A DNA stretch of 64,000 bases from Entamoeba histolytica HM-1:IMSS (Eukaryota > Evosea > Mastigamoebida > Endamoebidae): assembly GCF_000208925.1 (NCBI RefSeq), contig NW_001914915.1, forward strand, positions 1 to 64,000. Reading direction: 5' to 3'. The notes beneath the pieces are model-generated. The model searched no databases and had not been told where the DNA came from. It was given only the letters and a program-made list of their open reading frames with translations. Every line of letters starts with the position of its first letter. Position 1 is the first letter of the stretch. Of the stretch, positions 1-10,100 are shown one piece after another. Position numbers and translations under genes: made by a program.

Positions 1-3000
1 TTTTTATATGATTTTTTCTCATCTTTTCATAATAACCTAACTCTATTACTTCTCACAATTACTTTATTATTCTTCTTTCTGTGTTTTTCTTATTTTTTCT
101 AACAACTCATGATTTGTATGTTTCTTATGAATTGTTATTTGTTCTTGACTTTTTGTTCAAATAATCAAACTCAAGTCAATGACTTTCATTTTTTTGTTAA
201 GAAGCTTTTGTTATAATTTGTTTAACAGTTAGTTATTTCTCAAATAATTCATTGTTTTATCAAAGTAAAACTTAAAAATATTTGGTAATTTGTTTTGATA
301 TCTATTGTATTTCTATGACATTTTCTTCTTCATTTACTTTATTCTGTTTCTAAACCATGAGTGTAAATTTAATGTATTATCTTAGCAACTTGTCAAGCAT
401 ACATTATTCATTGACTGACTCTATCCTTTGTGATGACAATGAATATTAGCTGACTACACTTTTACTACTTTATCAAATTTACTTATTTATTCATTCATTT
501 TTCAAGTCATGTAATCTTATTTTCTTGTATCTTCTTAAAATCTTGTTTGTTATGCAAAACTAATTGGCACATTGCTCCATGTTATCTAAATTACATTTAT
601 CTTTTCACTAATTACAATAAATTCTTTTGCATAGAAATGTTTCTATAATATGTTAATTAGAGGTTTAGTCTTTCTTAAAAATATCATTAATCTATTGATT
701 CAATCATCAAAACAAAATAACCTTTCAGAATATGTCCAATTGTTATTAGATACCTTAGATATGTGGTTATTTAAAGCATTTATGGTTTAAAAATTATTAA
801 ATTTACAAAAGAAGAATTAGAATACAATATAGTAATTTTGAAAAAATTATTAATATTTAATGGATATAAACTGTGTCTTAAATTAATATTTTATTAATTT
901 TATTTAATTCTATTTAAAGAGTCGTATAATGTCTTATTGATTATCATTGAAATCCATTTTTATATCAATTAATATAACAAAAAACTAGCGAGTTGTTGAA
1001 TTTCATTCATTTATTATGAATAAAATTGATATTTTAGACGTTACTATAATACCTCTTTTTATTCTGTGTTTATTTATATAGAGAATAAACCAACTCATAA
1101 CTTGAACGAAGTATATAATTACATATTTTTATTATAAGAATACCACCTGATTTCAAAGAACATTTAAATATCAACTTTAAGTTTATTCTTAATTATAAAA
1201 TTCTCTTGTTTTCTTTTCTGATATATTTATTATTCTTATTTTTATAAGCTATATTTATCTATTACATTTCTTGTTTTCATTTTCTATATAATTTGTAGTA
1301 TCTAAAATATATTCTTTATTATCTGTTTTTATTTATCTTAATTTCTTTTTCCTTTTTTTAAAACACAATTTTCTGCTTTTACAATATTACATCAATATCT
1401 ATTCATTACACTAACTTAATTACAATTTTTTCAAAATACGACTCTATGTTTTATCTTTTTATCATTTCAAATATATCCAATATCACCAATAATGGATAAA
1501 GAATTAATGATATTCTTTTATTAGAATATTAATAAATAAAATAATATTTTACTAAAAGAGTGTTCTTAAAAATAAACCACAATAAAGTATTTTGTTTTTT
1601 TTCATTTAATCTGTTTACATAACAACACTATTATGGATTAAAAGAAGTTTAAATAAAATAACGCCGTTTTTATGAATGTTACATTGATAGAACTAAACTT
1701 TAGTTGGTGTTAATATAATAAATAAAATAGTAAAGATGCTATAATGATAATGATTTATTCAATTTAAATGAAATGAAATACAATTTTCATTCATGTTTTT
1801 ATTATTCTTTTATTTTATTATTATATTCTTTTTCATTTAGTAAATAAAATAAAATGAATATAATTTATTCTTTATGTATATTCTTTATTTATATTGATTG
1901 TATGTTTATTTGATGTTGTATATTAAAAAGTATTTATAGATCAATAAAAAACTTTCATTTATGCTATTTCATGTTTATGAATTATTTTATTTTGATGTTC
2001 ATTTGATGTTAATTGATGAAATTATGAAATGTTGATACTTCATTTATTTCACTATTTATTCTTGTTATAAGTTATATGTCAATAATTAATATCATATTTT
2101 GATTAAAAATTGAATAATACAAAATACAAAGCGTTTAAAATATGAAATAATTGACAAATAACATTTAAATATAATGTTTTAATAATAATATATGCAATTT
2201 TGTTAGTTATTACTTCTCTTACTTTCTTTTTGTTCAATATTTCTTGAAATAAGAAATGTCAAATTCTTTGATAATTATATCAATAAAATTATACATAATA
2301 ATTTATTGTTATTCAAATATTATTGTTTATTTCATAATCAGAATGATTTAAATTTTGAAATGATGAATGTTGAGATTGTATTTTATTAACTAAATTCATA
2401 TTTTTATACTGATTTTTAAGTAATTAAATAAATAATAATACATCAATCTATTGAACAAAATGAGAGTGATTTAATAAGGAATATAAATAGTTTGATAAAT
2501 AAATATAAATGAAGATAGGCAAAATGAAATATTTTATTGTCATTCAAAATAACAGATTAACTAAATATAAAAAAAGATAATACTAACCATAAAAATAATA
2601 AAAACAATTATAGTTATTTTCAGATGACATTCTTCTCCTTTTTTATGTTTTATTTCCAATATTTGATATCAATTTAATCAATAATTATTTAAGTTAAACT
2701 ATTTATTCAATATTGACATGATGAAAATGGTTATTATTTATTATAATAAAAGAATATGTATTTTTAAAGATAATAGTATTAAGTAATTGTTAGTGTATAA
2801 ATATATTTAATAATATTGATATTATCAAAGAAAATGATAGTCATGTTGTAGTTGGTATTAAATGAAAATAATCATGAAAACAGTGGTGAGGAAATAGTCT
2901 TTCATAATAAAATAAAGAAGAGAATGATTGTTTTAATGCTAATTAAATTCAAAATAAAAATCAGATAACAACTTTAATGAAGACGCATTTAAGTTGATGA

Positions 3001-3708
3001 AGTTAAAAAACATTAAGTCAAAAGAATGAAAAGGATGATAAATAGAAATTCTCATTTCTCAACATAATGAAAGTTTAAAGAATAAACATTCTTAAAAAGC
3101 AACAATGTAGTTATTCTCTATTGAATAATGGATAATAGAAAATAAAAGTAATAACACTTAATTAATTACTTTTTATTTAAAAAGTTAAATGTAGGTTGTA
3201 AATCGTAAAATTAAAAATAATTCGATAAAGCAAGAAATTTCATACTAAAAAATAAATGAAATAGTTAGTTTAATATAACATAATTAAAATCAGTGATAAC
3301 AGAAATAAATGATAATAAGATTAACTAAACAAGTTGAGGTGTAAATAAAAACAGATAATTTTATTAATTTTATTGATAATAATGGAAAATGATGAAAAAA
3401 AATAAAAATCTATTTTAAATGAAAAATTTTCCTCACATAATTTATTAAGAATCAGATTATAACTTCCAACAAGCATGAAAACTCAACTATTTTTAGAATG
3501 TTTTAAAGAAAGTTGAACATACTACTGAAAATCACAAAAATCTTAGAAAGGTAAATAATAAGATGATTTTCATTAATTTGAGGTGAAAATTGAGTGAATT
3601 TAAATGCTTAGAAAATAATGATTTTTAAAGAAAAGTACACACAAAAGAACAAAAAAGATATGAAAAACAGGGTTTTTAAAGAGGTTTTAAAGGAACAAAG
3701 TATAAACA
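1..3708. other. AT-rich gene-free region
   Basis: I see no supportable gene in this 3.7 kb. All frames are broken by frequent stops and the composition is dominated by A/T words such as AATAAAATGAA. The first 600 bases or so are T-rich on the + strand, and the last 800 or so (about 2900-3700) are clearly A/purine-rich. Its texture resembles the low-complexity DNA at 35.2-39.4 kb. Entamoeba genomes carry AT-rich repetitive elements of this kind, but I cannot assign it to a named family by eye. Confidence 0.7.
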
Positions 3709-5037
3709 ATGACAGAACAACAAACCACAAAACAAGAAGTAGTTTATGTCACTCCTGACCAGGAAGAAGAAATTGGAATGAAAGAGGAATTAAAACAAAT
3801 TACAGAACAATATGATACAACCTCATATTATGAATGGGTAAAAGGACCACATTCTGTGTTATGTATGGTAGCATTATTAGGAGTATTAATATATTTATAC
3901 TATAAAGGGTATATCACTTCACCACCATCAAATTTAGTTCCATGGTTATTTGTATCACTTGTTGTTGTTTGTTGGTGTACTTTCTTCTTACCAGATAGTT
4001 ATTTTGTACATCCTCATCCAATGTTTTGGAAATTCATTCAAGGTGTTGGATTATGTTATTTGATGTTAATTTGTTTCTTATTATTCCAAAATGTAAATGA
4101 TGTTAGACAATGGTTAAAAAATATTGATCCAAAACTTGGTGTACCATTACCAGAAAGAGAATATGCCATTGACTGTAGATTATATACACCAGAATTACCA
4201 TGTAAATGGAATAATTTTAAAAATGTACTTTTTGATGAATTTGTAATATATCATTTTGTTGGATGGTGGGCACGATGTGTTATTTGTCGTGATTGGAAAT
4301 TAACATGGTTTAATAGTATTTTATTTGAATTTATGGAATTATCTTTCCAACACATTCTTCCAAATTTCCATGAATGTTGGTGGGATCATATTATTTTAGA
4401 TGTTTTTGGATGTAATGCTCTTGGAATTTGGCTTGGATCAAAAACGCTTCAATACTTTGAATTAAGAGAATATAATTTCAGTGGTGTTTCACCTATGCAA
4501 AAGAAAGGAAAAATATTTAGAGTTATTGGACAATTTACACCTACATCATGGACACGTTATCATTGGGGAATGTTCACTCATTGGAAGAGATTTATTTATG
4601 TTATTATTCTTATTATCTATTTCCAACTATTTGATTTAAATTCATTCTTCTTAAAAGCAGAATTATGGTTGAAACCATCTCATTATTTAAACCTTATTCG
4701 TTTAATTGTTTTAGCTTTACAAGCACCTTTAGTATTTAGACAATGTTATCAATATGTTATAGATAAAAATACTAAAGACATCGGATCTGCTTCTTGGATT
4801 CTTGGTCTTACTTTACTTCTTGAAGGTATATTATGTTTCAAGTGGGGTTATCCTGAATATAAATCAATTCCAACTCCTTTCTTAGTAAAATGGGGATGGA
4901 TTATTACCATTTCTTTTGTAGTAATTTTTGGTATTATTTTCTTTACTTATAAAGAGATTCATTATTCAGTTGTACGTTCTAAAACACCTTCAGTTCCTTT
5001 AGAAGAAGATAAAGAAGAAAAAACAAAAACTGATTAA
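3709..5037 (+). CDS. PSS1: Phosphatidylserine synthase, base-exchange type (PTDSS family)
   Basis: The 442-residue multi-pass membrane protein matches the animal/plant phosphatidylserine synthase family, which swaps the choline or ethanolamine headgroup of a phospholipid for serine in the ER membrane. Hydrophobic segments lie at about residues 50-70, 78-95, 104-125, 290-310, 330-345, 360-378 and 395-416. The family core is recognisable at about 155-255: CRLYTPELPCKW, FDEFVIYHFVGWWARCVICRD, the ELSFQHILPNFHECWWDHIILD stretch split by conserved Trp/His, and GIWLGSKTLQYFE. The length is close to human PSS1 (about 470). Both tails are charged and look cytosolic. The ATG follows an A-rich leader with a GGTTTTAAAGG TATA-like box about 25 nt upstream. 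The gene has no intron. Family assignment is firm; head-group preference cannot be told. Confidence 0.93.
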   Translation: MTEQQTTKQEVVYVTPDQEEEIGMKEELKQITEQYDTTSYYEWVKGPHSVLCMVALLGVLIYLYYKGYITSPPSNLVPWLFVSLVVVCWCTFFLPDSYFVHPHPMFWKFIQGVGLCYLMLICFLLFQNVNDVRQWLKNIDPKLGVPLPEREYAIDCRLYTPELPCKWNNFKNVLFDEFVIYHFVGWWARCVICRDWKLTWFNSILFEFMELSFQHILPNFHECWWDHIILDVFGCNALGIWLGSKTLQYFELREYNFSGVSPMQKKGKIFRVIGQFTPTSWTRYHWGMFTHWKRFIYVIILIIYFQLFDLNSFFLKAELWLKPSHYLNLIRLIVLALQAPLVFRQCYQYVIDKNTKDIGSASWILGLTLLLEGILCFKWGYPEYKSIPTPFLVKWGWIITISFVVIFGIIFFTYKEIHYSVVRSKTPSVPLEEDKEEKTKTD

Positions 5038-5186
5038 TTTTCTTTTTTGGTAAATAGAAAAATTTGTTTCTTTTAATACAAAAAAACATAATAAAAAATA
5101 ATGTTATATAAAACTAAAAAAAGAGAAAAGAAAAAAGAAATAGTAAAAGGGCAAAAAAAAAAAAAATAAGTGTTTTAAACCTAAAA

Positions 5187-5220
5187 GGTTTTAAAGCAAA
5201 GGAAGGAACTTTCAAAATTG
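5187..5220 (+). promoter_or_regulatory. Core promoter of the eS17 gene
   Basis: A TATA-like GGTTTTAAAG box (5187-5196) is followed by a GAAC motif (GGAACTTTC, 5205-5213) and an initiator-like AAAATTGATTCA just before the ATG. Entamoeba core promoters are known to combine GTATTTAAA-like, GAAC and AAAAATTCA elements. The match here is by eye. Confidence 0.5.
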
Positions 5221-5237
5221 ATTCAACCACAGCAGAA

Positions 5238-5591
5238 ATGGGAGGAGTCAGAACTAAAACTGTTAAGAGAGCTGCAAGAAATATTATTGAAAAGTACTAT
5301 CCACTTTTAACTCTTGATTTCCATACTAATAAACATGTTGTTGATGAAGTTGCTGTTGTTGAAACTAAACGATTAAGAAATAAAATCGCTGGTTTCATTA
5401 CTCATTTAATGAGAAGAATCCAAAAAGGTCCAGTTAGAGGAATTTCTTTCAAACTTCAAGAAGAAGAAAGAGAAAGAAGAGATAATTATGTTCCAGAAAA
5501 ATCTGAAGTTAATATTGATAAAATTACTGCTGATCCAGTTACTCTCAAAATGCTTGAATCAATTGGAATGCCAATTAATAAAAAGAACTAA
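5238..5591 (+). CDS. RPS17: 40S ribosomal protein eS17 (S17e)
   Basis: The 117-residue basic protein is a small-subunit ribosomal protein. It begins [21 protein letters not shown] and continues with [34 protein letters not shown] and [20 protein letters not shown], which are the signature segments of eS17. It is slightly shorter than the animal protein (about 135), lacking part of the C-terminal tail. The gene is intron-free with a short leader and lies 200 bp after the phosphatidylserine synthase gene. It converges on the Bdp1 gene, 160 bp downstream. Confidence 0.98.
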   Translation: MGGVRTKTVKRAARNIIEKYYPLLTLDFHTNKHVVDEVAVVETKRLRNKIAGFITHLMRRIQKGPVRGISFKLQEEERERRDNYVPEKSEVNIDKITADPVTLKMLESIGMPINKKN

Positions 5592-5750
5592 AGAGAAAAA
5601 AGAAAAGTATATTTAAAATTTAACACATTTCTTTTTTGAGGGTAAGTAGTAACAATTTTATTTATTTATTTCCTTTTTTAATGAATTAATATGTCATTAT
5701 ATTAAATAAAACAGAGAGTTAATTAAATTAAAAAGAAATCTTAATAACAG

Positions 5751-6299
5751 TTAAAATACATCAGGCCTAGGAAGTACTTCATCAGATGATGAACTTAAAT
5801 CATGTTGTTTTCCTATTAAGTCTAAGGTTTCTTGTAATAAATTAGTATCCATTGTTTGTTGAGCATTTAGAGCTTTTTCAATCATTTTTGGTCTGATACG
5901 TTCTTCTGCTTTAAATTTTGCTTTTATTTGTTTTCGAGTACGACCATCAAACATTAATTCTATTAATCCAAAGTCTGCACCATATTTCATTATGCCAGTA
6001 TATAATTTTAATATTTCTTCTTTATCCCATTTTTTACTTTTTTTTGGTTTTAATAAATTACTCCTTTTACTTGAGTTATGTTCTGTTCCATTTTCTTCAC
6101 CACTTTTTTCGTTTGATATTTCACCAATACATTCTTCATCTAAATATCGATTAAATGGTTGTTTGAGTTCTTTTAATTTTTTGATAGAGCTTTGTTTTTT
6201 ATGACTTAATTTACAGATCTGTCTCATAGATAATGTACTTAAATCAATAGATGAATCTTTATCATTTTTAGTTTTTGAGCTATTTTGTTGTTCAGTCAT
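5751..6299 (-). CDS. BDP1: TFIIIB subunit B'' (Bdp1), compact SANT-domain protein
   Basis: The 182-residue nuclear protein has an extended SANT/Myb domain at about residues 88-150. The pattern KKWDKEEILKLYTGIMKYGADFGLIELMF followed by RTRKQIKAKFKAEERIRPKMIEKALN is specific to Bdp1, the TFIIIB component that helps RNA polymerase III open promoters. In the family this helix continues into a long arm ending in Asn-Pro-Ile/Ala-Leu residues, also seen here. The N-terminal part is Ser/Lys-rich with a conserved-looking SMRQICKLSHK patch that resembles the Bdp1 N-linker. Yeast and human Bdp1 are several times larger, so this is a minimal version. Transcription is towards the eS17 gene. Family assignment is strong; I see no intron. 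Confidence 0.85.
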   Translation of the reverse strand: MTEQQNSSKTKNDKDSSIDLSTLSMRQICKLSHKKQSSIKKLKELKQPFNRYLDEECIGEISNEKSGEENGTEHNSSKRSNLLKPKKSKKWDKEEILKLYTGIMKYGADFGLIELMFDGRTRKQIKAKFKAEERIRPKMIEKALNAQQTMDTNLLQETLDLIGKQHDLSSSSDEVLPRPDVF

Positions 6300-6608
6300 T
6301 TTTGAATTTTTTAGTCTTTTTTTTTGAGTGCTTTCTTAAATAAACCCTGTATTTTTTTCTTTTTCTTTTTCTGTTTTCATTTTTTTATTTTTTATTGTTG
6401 ATTTTTTTTTATTCGCTTCGTTCTTTTAACTTCCCTTTTTTTGTAATACAAAACATAATAATAAAATATGTCAAAAAAAAAATGACTGAAATTTATAAAT
6501 AATAAGAGCATGATATGATCTATTGAAAGAATTTCATATATTTAAAAAATTATGAAATAATTCACATTTTAGATTGATTTAAATTAAAGTTAAAAAGAAA
6601 GAATGTAA
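6300..6608. other. Intergenic spacer
   Basis: AT-rich spacer between two minus-strand genes. It contains T-rich tracts on the + strand and the likely promoter of the Bdp1 gene next to 6300-6420. No coding or RNA feature was recognised. Confidence 0.6.
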
Positions 6609-6818
6609 TTACATTAACGAACAACAACCAGCATTACTACTTTTGTCCCAAGGATTTGTGTCTTTAAATTCAGGTGAGAATGGGTCAATTTTATTCTTTG
6701 TAAAATTAACTAATTCAGAACATGCTTCACTTACTTTCATTAGATTCTTAGAACGTTCAAAGTTTTTCATTAAACGTTCTTTTTCTTGTAATAATCGAAT
6801 AAGTTGTTGTTGGGACAT
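6609..6818 (-). CDS. Heterotrimeric G-protein gamma subunit
   Basis: The 69-residue protein has the layout of a G-gamma subunit. An N-terminal amphipathic helix (residues 1-40, QQQLIRLLQEKERLMKNFERSKNLMKVSEACSELVNF is the core, with the family-typical R-x-K-V-S/K-V-S segment) is followed by KNKIDPFSPEF and NPW, corresponding to the D-P-L...ENPF region. The C-terminus is CCSLM, a CaaX prenylation box with Cys66. Met in the last position suggests farnesylation. G-gamma pairs with a WD40 G-beta on the inner plasma membrane and couples to G-alpha; Entamoeba is known to have a functional G-alpha. The small size and sequence divergence leave a little doubt, but the CaaX box and NPW motif make this the best reading. 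Confidence 0.85.
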   Translation of the reverse strand: MSQQQLIRLLQEKERLMKNFERSKNLMKVSEACSELVNFTKNKIDPFSPEFKDTNPWDKSSNAGCCSLM

Positions 6819-7100
6819 GTTAATTATTTTTTTCTAAGTTCTTTTCTTTATCTTTTGATAAAGAAAATAGATTTCTTCGACAGTCATTCTTTTAAGTCGG
6901 CGTTCTTTTTTATTTTTATATCAAAGTATTTTTCTTTTTTATATTTCACTATTTTTAGATTATGAAAGTTAATTTAAAAACTACTTTTATAAAAATAGAA
7001 TTGGAAAAACTTAAATGGATTGAATGAACTTTCAAAAAAAAAAATAAAAAAAAAATAAAAAATAAAAACTAGAAAAAAAATAATAAAAAACAAAAAAGAA

Positions 7101-10100
7101 ATGGAAGAGTATAGCAAGTATTATCTTAATCAAATGATGACACACCCAAAAGATAGAGAACGAGAATTTTTTGACCACCTTCATCAGTTGAGTATAAAAC
7201 CAAGTGAAGAGGTTTTAATTAATTTTTATCATTTTCTTAAGAGATATTTAAAAGTTATATCACCTCTTATTGTTTCGTCGTATGTTATAGATTTTTTAAT
7301 TACTTTCTTAGTTGATTATCAAAGATATGTGTTAAAAATATTTATGCTATTTTCTTCTCAACGAAGTGCATGTTCACGAATGTTATACCTTCGATTACCA
7401 ACATTACTTTTACAAACACCTTCAACAAAATCACTTAATTTATTAAATAAATTATTGTCATCATCTTCTTCTTTCGAAATCTTTACTAATCCTTCTTTAT
7501 CAAAAACAAAATTTGTTAATGACCTAATGATATTATGTCCATCTTATCTTTATCCTCAGCCAATGTCTTCTGACAAAATACTTCAATCAAGTTATCATGC
7601 ATGGAGATATATAGCACTTACTGGGAATGCATCTTTAATTCCAGCTATTGATACGTTTCCCACTGATACTGCTTTTGTAAATGAACAAGTGTTAATTAAA
7701 CAATTATATGAAGTTACTCAAACAGGAAAAACCGAACCAATTGATAATGTTATTCATGTATTATATTCTCCTGATGGGATTATTTTATTAAGAGATAGAC
7801 AACTCATTCAAACAATAAGATTTATTTTTGATAAATATCCAACACATGAAATTATTACACAAAAATGTATTGAAGCTTTAGAACTTGCTGCTGTTGATTA
7901 TCATTGTTTAATATCAATGTTTAATGAAAATTTCTTAACTAAATTTGAACATTATCTTCAATTATTTTCAAACAATGAAATAATTATATCAAAAATACTT
8001 AATATTCTTTGTTATATGTGTAGTACTGATGCATTAGTTTCTTTTGTAAATCAATCAAAATTATTATCTACTCTTTTTCCACAAGACCAAGAGAAAAAAT
8101 TACAATTTCCATCATCATTATTAATTAAAAGAAAATTAGTTCTTATTGCCTTTCAATGTCTTCAATCTAAAGTAATTAAACCAGAATGTATTATTCCAAT
8201 TATTGATTTAACAGATACAGAATTATATGATTTAACTATTCCATTAAGTTCATTATTGACAATTAATAATTGTAATATTCTTCTTGAGAAAACAAAAGAA
8301 ATTATAAAAGATATTTTAATACAAGGATCTGAAAGTACTGTGTTAATAGAAAGTTCATTATATTTTTTAGTTAAAACACAAATTGATAGTTCATTTATTC
8401 CAAAAGAAAAATTGGTTCAATACCAAAATTCAATGGACTTTAATATTCATTCATTATCTAATCAAATTATTAATTCAAAGTATAACAATAATAATGTTTT
8501 ATCATTATTATCTATTCCAATTGCAATTGATTCATCAAATATTTTTCAATTCTTAACATTATATTCTTGTCTTTCAAATATTCTTATTACTGGAATTTCA
8601 CCACCTCATCTTGATGAAGTATTTTCTTCTATTATTCAACATTTTCCAATGACCATTTTTTCTTCAACTAAAATTTCACTTGCAGAAAAGTATATTGCTG
8701 CAAGTGATTTAATTACTTTTATTCTTAATATTCAAAAGAATTATTCTATCTCTGAACAATTAACAGAACTTTGTTTTAATACATTACTTTCATTAATTAA
8801 ATCAAATTCAAATTTTAGGGAACTATGGTTTGAACATTCTGGATACATTTATTTATTAAAACAACTACCAAGATATTCAACATTAAAACTACTTCATAAA
8901 ATATTAAAATCAAAAGAAATTTGTTTTAAATTACTTAGTCAAAGTAATAATAATGATCAATTATTAGAAGATCGTTTTCTTGAATATTTAAATGATTATA
9001 CAAATTTAAATGATTATACAATAGATATAGCTTCTTTAGTTAAGTGTATAGAAAATATTATGGACGATATTCCTCATTCTAAATTAAATACTTTAGCTTC
9101 TTCAATAGTAAAAAGAACAGAAGAATTGATTGATTCTGGGAATAACGATATTTCAATATATATGTCTATCTTTCAATTTATTAAGAAGGCTATTGATTGT
9201 TCTTCTTTAGTTTGTGATAAGGATTTTATTAATAAAATTATTCAAATGCTCTTTTCATGTAAAAGTACTAAATTAAAAAAAATATTAATTGATGTTTGTG
9301 CTTCAATTTATAATACTAATCCAACATATATAAGACATTTATTAGACAAAAAGAAATTATTGGAATTAATTACAGAAGAAGATAATGATCAAGAGCTTTA
9401 TTGTGCAGCTACAAGATGCCTTGCTATTATGTCAAAACCTGAAAGAATTGTAAAATCAAAAATTGAAATTACAAGTGAAGTGAATAAAGTAATTATTCAA
9501 GAAAATAATAGACAAGTATCATTTACTGATTTAATTAATCCCACAATATTAATGGTTCCTGTTGGTAGTATTAATGATTTTGTTTTTGTTAAAACTGTAG
9601 AAAATATTCAAGGCTATGAAAGAGAATTTAAAAAGAAATTTGACCTTCCTGATATGTTATCTTCATATAAATTTATAAAGACAACATGGGATTTATTTGT
9701 TAACGACATAAATAAAGTTATTTATGCTCAAATGATTTATGGAGTTATAGACTGTTCAACATTAAGTGATAAAGATGTTATTAATTCAATTACCATGTTT
9801 CATGAATGTGTAACATTAAATTGGGAAGAAAGTATTGGACATTTAGCATTGTTATTAAATTTACCACAATCATCAGAATTATTTAAAATGAAATTAAATA
9901 ATGAAATTAAGTCATTGTTATTTGTTGTAGATACTTTAAATCCAACTTCAATTAATTCAATTCTTGTTCACACAGAAAGTACAATAAATACATGGTGTGA
10001 TAATAACAAACCACTTCATCCTCATTTCAATCCAATCTTTTCTAAAAAGATTCCACCTCTTTCATATCTTTCATGTGCACAAGCTAATTTATATAAAAAG

